From: Coprobacillus sp.
GTDB lineage: Bacteria > Bacillota_I > Bacilli_A > RFN20 > CAG-826
Reading direction: 5' to 3'
DNA: 18,505 bases
NCBI GenBank assembly: GCA_021203745.1
Contig: JAJQAP010000060.1
Coordinates: 1-18,505 of the forward strand
Of the stretch, positions 7,504-14,991 are shown piece by piece; positions within the stretch are counted from its first letter, which is position 1; each line of letters begins with the position of its first letter. Position numbers and translations under genes: made by a program. The notes beneath the pieces were generated by a model. That model did not search any database, had not been told where the DNA came from, and worked only from the letters and a program-made list of their open reading frames with translations.

Positions 7504-8334
7504 ATGGCCAAGATAACAAGAAAATCATATAGACGTAGAAGAATTGTTTTTGGTGTAGCAATCTTCGCTTCCGTTGGTCTAGTCTCCACTGGACTTGCGG
7601 TTTTTGCCTTGACCACTAATGCATCAGCCTCCACTCCTGGTAATGTGGATGTTGGTAACCTCTCAGATACACCATTAACAATTACTCTTGGTTTTAGTGA
7701 AGATAGTTCAAACTCTTTCTACTTTGAACCAGTCCCAGGGTTTACTTACATCTATCCATCTGGAAATTCAGATGTTGAAAGTCTATCTGTCACAATAGAA
7801 GGAACTGTAGGCTCTATCTCTAGACTAGATAAACTATCAGTACAACTTGAAAGTCATCAAGGAATAACAAATGCGGTAAATGGTGATTATGTCATTGCTC
7901 CAGATTGTTACCAAGAAGAAGTATATATTTATGAAAAAACCAATAACCTTGTTATTGGAGCAGATACAGGGGGAGACGGAATCTTTATTAACCCATATGA
8001 CACTGATACATATATCTTTAGATATACAATATCCTTTCAGTGGGGTTCTCTCTTTAATGGATTAAATCCCGCTGAATACTATGAAGAAATTATTGGTAAT
8101 GCCTATGATGAAGGTGGATATAGAGAAGGGGAAGCCGTTCTAGAAGAGGCTAAAGAAACCCTTGAAAGAATGCGTTCTGCCTTCGTTGATTATAAATATG
8201 ATGAGGAGGATCTATTATCTTCAAGAACGCTTGCTGGATACTCCTCAATCTATTATAAAGAGTTAGCAGATGACGAAAAAGCCTCTATCCCTATTGCGGC
8301 CTACGAAATAACAGTGTTTGCCTATGCTAACTAA
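7504..8334 (+). CDS. Secreted surface protein with SipW/TasA-type signal peptide (paralog B)
   Basis: A 276-residue protein paralogous to the upstream gene. It has a strongly basic N-terminus (KSYRRRRI), a hydrophobic stretch at about 14-36, then LTTNASASTPGNVDVGN, matching the SASTTGNIQVDV segment of paralog A. By analogy cleavage would be after Ala32. Further along, FQWGSLFNGLNP (178-189) matches FSWGPAFAGMNP of paralog A, giving a shared pattern F-x-W-G-x-x-F-x-G-x-N-P followed by Tyr residues. The region after it is more acidic and helical (EEAKETLERM) than in paralog A. The start at 7504 is preceded by AAAGG about 10 bases upstream; an ATG at 7497 is out of frame and quickly closed. The 19-base gap implies co-transcription. 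Probably a second component of the same surface structure. Confidence 0.8.
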   Translation: MAKITRKSYRRRRIVFGVAIFASVGLVSTGLAVFALTTNASASTPGNVDVGNLSDTPLTITLGFSEDSSNSFYFEPVPGFTYIYPSGNSDVESLSVTIEGTVGSISRLDKLSVQLESHQGITNAVNGDYVIAPDCYQEEVYIYEKTNNLVIGADTGGDGIFINPYDTDTYIFRYTISFQWGSLFNGLNPAEYYEEIIGNAYDEGGYREGEAVLEEAKETLERMRSAFVDYKYDEEDLLSSRTLAGYSSIYYKELADDEKASIPIAAYEITVFAYAN

Positions 8335-8344
8335 TAAAGGAACC

Positions 8345-8371
8345 GCTAATTACTCTGTAATTAGCATTTTT
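8345..8371 (+). terminator. Intercistronic hairpin, partial terminator or attenuator
   Basis: A perfect 9-base stem GCTAATTAC (8345-8353) / GTAATTAGC (8357-8365) with a TCT loop, followed by ATTTTT. It resembles an intrinsic terminator with a low-GC stem, sitting just after paralog B and just before the signal peptidase. Since no separate promoter is visible for the following genes, partial termination that raises the subunit-to-machinery ratio is the likely role. Confidence 0.6.
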
Positions 8372-8378
8372 GTGTATT

Positions 8379-9377
8379 ATGACAAATCAAGAAATCATCG
8401 TCTTAGTGGTTACAGTTATTGCTTTACTAGCGTTTGTCCTAGTAATCACCATTTTATATTACCACTACATTAAGTCATCGATGAATGCGGTGCAAAATGG
8501 AAGTAAAGACATTGAACTTCTTGATCGTATTGTTTATGAAAACCAACCTAAGGTAGTAAGAAGACAGCGTGCGGGTCGTATAACAAAAAACGTTATCTAC
8601 TACTTAGTGCTTGTCATCCTTATCCCAGTCTTTGTCTTTGGTATTTATTCAAGAGCGACATCAGGTGTCGCTTCTTTTGGTTCTTACACAGTTCTTGTGG
8701 TGGGATCTGGATCAATGAGTGAGAAAAACGAGGCGAATACATATCTTAGAACTTACTCACTTAATGATCAATTACAAACCTATGACATGATTGTGGTTAA
8801 AAAGGTTGAGCAAAGTCAGATATCTAGATATGATACAGTGGCATATCGTGATAACACCGGCACAATTATTATCCATAGGATAATAAGTGTAACAAGAGAT
8901 AACGATACCGGAACAGTCCTATATGAGACAAGAGGAGATGCCAATAACGCCTCAGATGCCTATCTTATTACCTATAACGATATTATAGGACGCTACACAG
9001 GGCAAAGGGTCCCATACCTTGGGATGGTTATAACCTTCTTCCAGTCTTGGGCGGGGATTGCTACCATTCTAGCGGTTATCTACACCATGGTGATTATATC
9101 CTCTTTTAATCACCGGTATGACAAAGTTGTCTATGATAGAGAAGTCATTTTGAATGACTCCTTTGATATAGATTCCATGAACTTAGATACATATAAGGAA
9201 ATGGAAATAAAACAAGGGGAAAAGATATATTATCAGGGTAATACCTATGAATATACCAGTGACCTGAAGTTTACAAAAAGAGAAATGACTGAAGACGAAA
9301 AGAAAGAATACGCAGATCTTTCTCTTAAGTCTCAACAAGAAGCTAACACTAAATCTAAGAAAAAGGAGAAAAATTAG
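8379..9377 (+). CDS. sipW: ER-type (SipW-like) signal peptidase I
   Basis: A 332-residue membrane protease expected to cleave the signal peptides of the two upstream proteins at the outer membrane face. Membrane segments are at about 5-30, 72-91 and 216-242. The catalytic region starts with VVGSGSM (Ser112). The general-base position is His166 (GTIIIHRI) instead of the Lys of ordinary bacterial type I peptidases. The acidic box is TRGDANNASD (Asp187/Asp193). Ser/His chemistry is the defining mark of the SipW/archaeal/ER class. It is longer than SipW of Bacillus, with an extra N-terminal helix and a charged C-terminal tail of about 90 residues. ATG 8379 is preferred over an in-frame TTG at 8370 lying in the hairpin's T-run. 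There is no ribosome site directly before it; the nearest (AAAGGA, about 8336) is upstream of the hairpin, so translation may depend on upstream ribosomes. Confidence 0.88.
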   Translation: MTNQEIIVLVVTVIALLAFVLVITILYYHYIKSSMNAVQNGSKDIELLDRIVYENQPKVVRRQRAGRITKNVIYYLVLVILIPVFVFGIYSRATSGVASFGSYTVLVVGSGSMSEKNEANTYLRTYSLNDQLQTYDMIVVKKVEQSQISRYDTVAYRDNTGTIIIHRIISVTRDNDTGTVLYETRGDANNASDAYLITYNDIIGRYTGQRVPYLGMVITFFQSWAGIATILAVIYTMVIISSFNHRYDKVVYDREVILNDSFDIDSMNLDTYKEMEIKQGEKIYYQGNTYEYTSDLKFTKREMTEDEKKEYADLSLKSQQEANTKSKKKEKN

Positions 9378-9379
9378 TT

Positions 9380-11248
9380 ATGGCGAAAAAAGAAAAGGTC
9401 AAACAAGAAAAAAAGAAAAGCCAGGTAGCGTTCTGGAGTCGAAAGAATCTCATCTTCCTTTCGATTGTTATCTTTTACGCGGTGATATTTGTCTTTACTG
9501 GTTTATGTTTAATGCCAAATATTGGTATTTTTGCGGACTCTAACCCAATCCTCGCATTTGCGGAGGTACTTGGTATGAGGGCCACCGCAATTGAAGGTTC
9601 GATGGGAATTGTCGGTATTATCCTTCTTGCCGTTTATATCATCATCTTCTTTGCTGCGGTTTTATATGAATCCCGTTTTGCCCGAATTAACGGAAGAAAA
9701 CAAACAAACGCAAGATTAATTTTTGCTTATATTGGCACCGCAATACTATGTGCCCTATTATCCTATGGACTTACAATGCTCCTCGTTGGTATCTTAAACG
9801 AAGAAGCACTAGCAGAAGTTAACTTATTAATTGGAGAAACATTTGGTTTATCACTCCTTCTCTTTGCTGTTTTATTTATCGCTATAGGAGCGGTAGTGAT
9901 GCTCTTTATCAATATGAGACAAGTAAACAAACCATTTAAGTTCTTTAATCAAAGTGATTATGACAGACTTGAAGATGAAGACGAAGACACCGATGTAACA
10001 TCATCCTTTGATGAAGAAGGTGGCAGTACAACAGTGGGAGGTAAAATCATCTCTCAAATCAGCGCGGATGCCGCGGGTATGTCGCTTAATGGTGTCTCGG
10101 GTTCTGGGACTGGTGGTGAAGGAACAAGTGGAGAGTCAATTGGCGATAAAGAACACGTCTTCCCAAATATCACGAAACTCGATGCTGCCTATAACGGATA
10201 CGCAGTGACGAAATTTGCTAGTGATGATATTACCCTAGAAGAACTCTGTGAACAGTTTAGAAACTATCTAGCCAAGAATGAAAAGTTATACTTTGACTAC
10301 CCCACAATAAGAATGTTTATTTCCGGTTTTGCGGCCTCTCGACTCTCAATCCTTGAGGGTCTATCAGGAACTGGTAAATCATCCCTTCCTCGATACTTTG
10401 CTAAGTTTATAAACGCTCAATGTGTCTTCTTACCTGTCCAGACAACATGGAGAGATAAGACATCAATTCTCGGTTATTTTAACGATTTTACAAAAACCTA
10501 TTCAGAAACCGACCTTTTACTTAATTTATATGACGCCAACTATAACCCAGATAGATTATATTTCGTAGTGCTCGATGAAATGAACATTGCAAAAGTCGAG
10601 TATTATTTTGCGGATTTCCTTTCCATCCTTGAATATCCTAAGGATCAATGGAAACTAAGAGTTATGAACCTTCCTTATAACTTTATCCCTCCAATTAACC
10701 TTGTTGATGGTTATATTCAAATTCCATCTAATACCTATTTTGTGGGTACAGTAAATAAGGATGATTCTGTTCAAACAATTACCGATAAGGTCTACGATAG
10801 AGCAATCACCATTAACTTTGATACTCGTAATGCTGAGTTCACCCCAAAAGGTAAATCAGAACCTATCAAACTCTCAGCATCTAAACTCGATGAACTATAC
10901 GCCTCGGCATTAAAAGTGGGTGAGAATAGATTCAATAAACAAGATTTAGATAAACTCCAGACAGTAACTAACTTCATTAACGATGAGTTTGATGTTACCT
11001 TTGGTAACCGTATCTTAAATCAGATTGAAACTATTGTTCCGACTTATGTTGCCTGTGGCGGCACTAAAGAAGAAGCACTTGATATCCTTCTTTCTCGAAA
11101 AGTCTTATCTAAACTAGAAGGAAGATTTGGTGATTATGTCGCCGATGCCTTACATCAACTATTAGATTTAATTGGTAAAACCTATGGTAAAGGAGTGTTT
11201 AAATACTCTGAGAAAGCCATTAATCAGATGTTAAGAAGAGTGGTCTAA
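9380..11248 (+). CDS. Membrane-anchored McrB-like AAA+ ATPase
   Basis: A 622-residue two-part protein. Residues 1-20 are strongly basic, then four hydrophobic helices follow at about 23-45, 75-96, 112-137 and 154-177. A long acidic/Gly/Ser-rich, probably disordered linker spans about 190-260. The C-terminal half is an AAA+ module of the McrB/dynein-related (AAA_5) kind: Walker A GLSGTGKSS (327-335, Lys333), Walker B VVLDEMN (396-402), sensor-1-type Asn in VGTVN (455-459) and a possible arginine finger in KVYDRAI (Arg474). McrB proteins form hexameric motors that work with a McrC partner; the next gene has features of one. No DNA-binding domain is visible and the membrane anchor argues against classical restriction. 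Ribosome site GGAG about 12 bases upstream. The ATPase call is secure; the role in secretion or assembly is inference. Confidence 0.88.
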   Translation: MAKKEKVKQEKKKSQVAFWSRKNLIFLSIVIFYAVIFVFTGLCLMPNIGIFADSNPILAFAEVLGMRATAIEGSMGIVGIILLAVYIIIFFAAVLYESRFARINGRKQTNARLIFAYIGTAILCALLSYGLTMLLVGILNEEALAEVNLLIGETFGLSLLLFAVLFIAIGAVVMLFINMRQVNKPFKFFNQSDYDRLEDEDEDTDVTSSFDEEGGSTTVGGKIISQISADAAGMSLNGVSGSGTGGEGTSGESIGDKEHVFPNITKLDAAYNGYAVTKFASDDITLEELCEQFRNYLAKNEKLYFDYPTIRMFISGFAASRLSILEGLSGTGKSSLPRYFAKFINAQCVFLPVQTTWRDKTSILGYFNDFTKTYSETDLLLNLYDANYNPDRLYFVVLDEMNIAKVEYYFADFLSILEYPKDQWKLRVMNLPYNFIPPINLVDGYIQIPSNTYFVGTVNKDDSVQTITDKVYDRAITINFDTRNAEFTPKGKSEPIKLSASKLDELYASALKVGENRFNKQDLDKLQTVTNFINDEFDVTFGNRILNQIETIVPTYVACGGTKEEALDILLSRKVLSKLEGRFGDYVADALHQLLDLIGKTYGKGVFKYSEKAINQMLRRVV

Positions 11249-11252
11249 TAAT

Positions 11253-12587
11253 ATGGGTAAAGAGGAACAAAACTACTTAACGAAAGCTACAGACATCCTA
11301 AACGAATATAGTAAAAAACATTTAACTTTTGATTCGTTTTATTCAGATTTAAATAGCTTACAACTTCCTAGGATTCAAGATCTATCTTTTGACAATGACC
11401 TTGTCTATTTTAGTGAAGTAGAAAGAGTTTTGTCCTCTATCTATGTAATATGTCAAAAACCATACATTAACACAAAGACAAACGATCTTATTGTCCGCGC
11501 GGATGTAGCCGCTCAACTCAATGAGACAGATCGCATTATGACTATTCAAGATACTTCAACTTGGAGAAAAAAAGGCAATGAATTATCTCCAGAATATGTC
11601 CATTATCACGAATATGTCGATCAACTTGCAATCTACGAGAATATCTTTATTGTCCATCTATTAAACCTTATTGGGGATGATCTTGTTAAATACCAAGCTT
11701 TCTATGTCTCTTCTTTAAGTAATTATGATTTTAGTAAAAATGATTTGTCTATAAACCAAGAAAAGCAAGAAAGTGCGGTCAAACTACTAAATCGACTTGT
11801 TAACCTTGTTTCTCGTTTAAAAGACACGAGATTCTATAAAGAAGTATCGAGGGTAAAAACAAAGATAGGTGGGCAAATTGTTCCCACGAACATCTTAATG
11901 CAATCCCCCCTATATCGAAGGTGTTATATCTTCTATAACGAGTTTATTTCTAGTGTGGATTATAAGAAATTAAATAGTGATTTAACGAGTTATTACTATG
12001 TATTACTCTTAAAAAACCTCAAGAGTAAAAAATATAAGTTCGATAGTGAAGATGTTGTTATCTATCATAAAGGAACAAATTCATTTGCTCTTCCTTTCCA
12101 GGTTAAATTCAGTGTAAAAGAAGAGGATTTAACCTTGTCTCTTGTTAAAAATAATCATATGCAATATCTCATAATGACTAACTTCTTTAAAAAAGAAAAG
12201 ATTACTTATAGAAATGCTTTATGTATCACAAACGATACATACCATGTTGCTATACCCACCGCGAGAGAGAAAAGGGATTTTGACTCTTTTACATATCTAA
12301 CACCATGGAGCCTCTTTATCTTAAACGAGGATGATGAACTAGATCTTATCTATAACCTCCATAGTGAGCAAGACCTCATAAATAGATTTATTCAGTCTCA
12401 TACTTCTTCAGTTTATGGAAGTAAGGATATTTACACAAAATACTGCCCAATTTGTAAGAAAAACACAATTAAAGTTAATGATTTGGGCCTATATACATGC
12501 GATCATTGTCATTCTACCTATTACTTAGATAAAAACGATGATAAAAGTAGCAAAATCTCATTACTTGATATAAGGAGTTCTGTCTAA
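11253..12587 (+). CDS. Zinc-ribbon protein, possible McrC/DUF2357-like partner without nuclease
   Basis: A 444-residue soluble protein that I do not recognise with certainty. No signal peptide or membrane helix. The C-terminus has a zinc ribbon with cysteines at 398/401 (CPIC) and 416/419 (CDHC). The middle has weak resemblance to the DUF2357 region of McrC-like proteins: an HEY...YENIF segment (119-132) followed by a helical pair, and PTNILMQSPLYR (211-222). No D-x(n)-E-x-K nuclease motif is evident, which McrC/LlaJI-type subunits normally carry. The gene begins 4 bases after the AAA+ gene, the arrangement expected of a motor and its activator. It could equally be an unrelated adaptor specific to this locus. 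The next gene starts within its stop codon, with an AAGGAG site in its tail. Confidence 0.6.
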   Translation: MGKEEQNYLTKATDILNEYSKKHLTFDSFYSDLNSLQLPRIQDLSFDNDLVYFSEVERVLSSIYVICQKPYINTKTNDLIVRADVAAQLNETDRIMTIQDTSTWRKKGNELSPEYVHYHEYVDQLAIYENIFIVHLLNLIGDDLVKYQAFYVSSLSNYDFSKNDLSINQEKQESAVKLLNRLVNLVSRLKDTRFYKEVSRVKTKIGGQIVPTNILMQSPLYRRCYIFYNEFISSVDYKKLNSDLTSYYYVLLLKNLKSKKYKFDSEDVVIYHKGTNSFALPFQVKFSVKEEDLTLSLVKNNHMQYLIMTNFFKKEKITYRNALCITNDTYHVAIPTAREKRDFDSFTYLTPWSLFILNEDDELDLIYNLHSEQDLINRFIQSHTSSVYGSKDIYTKYCPICKKNTIKVNDLGLYTCDHCHSTYYLDKNDDKSSKISLLDIRSSV

Positions 12588-13396
12588 TGCCAGATAATCA
12601 GTCTAACTCAGATTATTTGTCTCCACTTTTTGAAGGAACAGTGCCCTCTAACCAAGAAGAGCTTGAACCCTCAATTGTCGTTAAAGACTTGCATAAGTCC
12701 TATGGAGATAAGAAAGTCCTTCAGGGGATTAATTTTACTGTCTATCCTGGTGAACTCTTTGGTTTTATTGGTAAAAATGGTGTGGGTAAATCCACGACAA
12801 TTGACTGCATCATTGGGGCGAAGCGTTTTGACTCTGGTGAGATATCGATTATGGGATATGATATCAAAAGAGAAGATGTCTACGCGAAAACAATGTTTGG
12901 ATATGTCGCGTCTGAACCAACATGTTATGAGATGATGACAGGATATGAGTATCTCGAGTTTATCGCCTCTATTTATCACGTATCAGAAGGTAATTTTAAA
13001 GCAAACTACCACTACCTTTGTAAAAGACTAGATTTTGATGAAGCAGAACTATCTAACTATATATCAGAGTACTCTCATGGTATGAAACAAAAGTTATGTC
13101 TTGTTGCCTCTTTAATTCATAACCCTGAAGTATGGATCCTCGATGAACCCACCGTGGGACTAGATTACACCACCCAAGAAGAGTTAAAGAAGATGATGAG
13201 AGAATATGCAGACCATGGAAGAACAGTGTTTGTGACCTCCCATAATATCGATCTGCTTGCAAAAACTTGTGATAGGGTAGCGATTGTCAATAATGGTGTT
13301 GTTGCAACATTTGTGGATTTAAAGCGTAATCCTAACCAGGCTATACAACTACCACGAATATTTGTCGATGTCTATGAGTCAGGAGGTAATGAATAA
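12587..13396 (+). CDS. ABC transporter ATP-binding protein
   Basis: A 269-residue cytosolic ATPase driving the permease encoded next. Walker A GKNGVGKST is at 62-70, the signature is YSHGMKQK (162-169, the variant common in ABC-2 export systems), Walker B WILDEPTVGLD ends at 193 with catalytic Glu187, and the switch is His219 (VTSHN). The Q-loop position reads GYVASEP, as often seen in this subfamily. An N-terminal extension of about 30 polar residues precedes the domain. Start and stop overlaps on both sides (TAATG) couple it to the zinc-ribbon gene and the permease. Export of a surface-related substrate is likely from context; the substrate itself is unknown. Confidence 0.93.
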   Translation: MPDNQSNSDYLSPLFEGTVPSNQEELEPSIVVKDLHKSYGDKKVLQGINFTVYPGELFGFIGKNGVGKSTTIDCIIGAKRFDSGEISIMGYDIKREDVYAKTMFGYVASEPTCYEMMTGYEYLEFIASIYHVSEGNFKANYHYLCKRLDFDEAELSNYISEYSHGMKQKLCLVASLIHNPEVWILDEPTVGLDYTTQEELKKMMREYADHGRTVFVTSHNIDLLAKTCDRVAIVNNGVVATFVDLKRNPNQAIQLPRIFVDVYESGGNE

Positions 13397-14991
13397 TGCT
13401 TAGCCTTCTAGCAAAAGACTTTAGACTTCTTTTTGCGGGTCGCGGCACTCGTAGAAATAGGATTATATCGTACACTATTACGATCCTTTTAGTGGCGATT
13501 TTCGTTGCCCTTGAGGTTTATTTATTTCAAAACATCCTTTCTAAATTGATGGTCTATTCAACCTCCACTTGTCTAACATTCTTTAATATATTCCTCTTTG
13601 TTATCGCTATCATAATGACTTTTATTACATTAGGTGTCGCTAAGCGTCTCTTCTTTAATAACTCCGATAACAGTATGCTTATGCCCTACCCTATAAGTGG
13701 TGGCGCTAAAGTTGTCTCTAAACTTATCATGTTATTTTTAACTTGCTATGCGTTTAACTTTGTTGTTAACTACCCACTTTTTATTGCCTATGGTTTAATC
13801 GTTACAAAAGGAGCGTGGTTTTATTATCTAGCATTGTTTTATCCAATCCTTATCTTCTTTGTAGAGGCTGGAGTGGCATTTATTCTTTTATATCCATATA
13901 AACTCCTTTTAGATTATTTACAGCGGCACGTCATTATCCAGTTTATTGGTATTGTCATTGTCGCCGTCCTTTTATGTATTGCCTATGGTTATTTCTTAAA
14001 CTTCTTTATAAGCGCGATATCATCTAGTTCACTCTCATCTGTTTTTACAAGAGACACACTGACAAGTATGAGAAGTGTGGGTGATAGACTGTTCCCCACA
14101 AACATCCTGACAGATATCTTTGTTAATGGGTCTTTCTCGATGATATTACCATATCTTGGCATTGCCATTGGTATCTTTATTATTGGTCTTGCGGTAGTCA
14201 TCTTCTTCTATAACGGATCTATAAGAAAAGACGACAAGAGAAAAAGTAGACAAAATGGATATACCTTTAGACAATCCTCTCCTACCTGGGCCTTAATTAG
14301 AAAAGAATTAATCCTTCTCTTTAGAAACTCAACCTTTGTTATGACCTTTACTGGCATTTTAGTGGTGGAACCACTTCTTGCCTATTTTGTTGTGCAAGGT
14401 GTTAATGTGATATTTACCTCCTCATCCCTTGCCTATATATCATTTATTATCCCTAACCTCGTTCCAGTTCTAGATACACTTCTTATGATGCTAACTGTAG
14501 TTATCATCGCTCAAGGCACAAATAACTTTATTATCAATGAGGATAAAAATGTCAGGGTGATGAAAACTATCCCTGTCAGTGCTTCTAGACAACTCATTAT
14601 TAAAGTGTCTATTCCCTTTATTATGTCATTTTTCTTCTGCTTTATATCCTTTGTTGTTTTAATTGCCGCGGGTCTAATGAGTATAACTCTTGGAGCCTTT
14701 AGCTTTATACTATGCGCAGTGCTACTCGCTATAGTTTCATTAGTGTCTTTATATGAGCAGTTAAGAACAAGACGAAATAAAGCAACTTCACACCTATTAA
14801 CTTATATATATTCTTATCTTATTCCAATTGTCTATTTTGTTGTGGCGGTAGCGTTCTGCTACATCCAACTTAATATATATCTTACTTATTTTATTTCTTT
14901 ACTCTTTATTGTCGCTGTGTCTATCCCGTTCCTTATTAGACCAAGAAAGAGAATCAATAATTTGTATCAATCTCTGGAGGTATCTAACTAA
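13396..14991 (+). CDS. ABC-2-type transporter permease
   Basis: A 531-residue multi-helix membrane protein with about twelve hydrophobic segments in two halves. Each half carries a version of the (M/L)-x-P-x-P-(I/V)-S motif typical of this permease type: LMPYPISGGAKVVSKL near 95-110 and MKTIPVSASRQLIIK at 389-403. This points to internal duplication, so one chain could supply the whole membrane pathway. A basic cytosolic loop (RKDDKRKSRQ, about 275-285) separates the halves. It starts inside the stop codon of the ATPase gene, with a strong AGGAGG site in that gene's end, so the pair forms one transporter. No substrate can be read from the sequence. Confidence 0.88.
   Translation: MLSLLAKDFRLLFAGRGTRRNRIISYTITILLVAIFVALEVYLFQNILSKLMVYSTSTCLTFFNIFLFVIAIIMTFITLGVAKRLFFNNSDNSMLMPYPISGGAKVVSKLIMLFLTCYAFNFVVNYPLFIAYGLIVTKGAWFYYLALFYPILIFFVEAGVAFILLYPYKLLLDYLQRHVIIQFIGIVIVAVLLCIAYGYFLNFFISAISSSSLSSVFTRDTLTSMRSVGDRLFPTNILTDIFVNGSFSMILPYLGIAIGIFIIGLAVVIFFYNGSIRKDDKRKSRQNGYTFRQSSPTWALIRKELILLFRNSTFVMTFTGILVVEPLLAYFVVQGVNVIFTSSSLAYISFIIPNLVPVLDTLLMMLTVVIIAQGTNNFIINEDKNVRVMKTIPVSASRQLIIKVSIPFIMSFFFCFISFVVLIAAGLMSITLGAFSFILCAVLLAIVSLVSLYEQLRTRRNKATSHLLTYIYSYLIPIVYFVVAVAFCYIQLNIYLTYFISLLFIVAVSIPFLIRPRKRINNLYQSLEVSN

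Noticed and set aside
7497..7532. ATG seven bases before the start of paralog B
   Set aside because: It is in another frame and closes after about a dozen codons, so it does not extend the gene.
8370..8378. TTG start three codons upstream for the signal peptidase
   Set aside because: It lies in the T-run of the hairpin with no ribosome site; ATG 8379 is the natural start.
9380..12587. A classical McrBC-type restriction system
   Set aside because: The ATPase has four membrane helices and no DNA-recognition domain, and no nuclease motif is visible in the partner; the neighbours are secretion genes.
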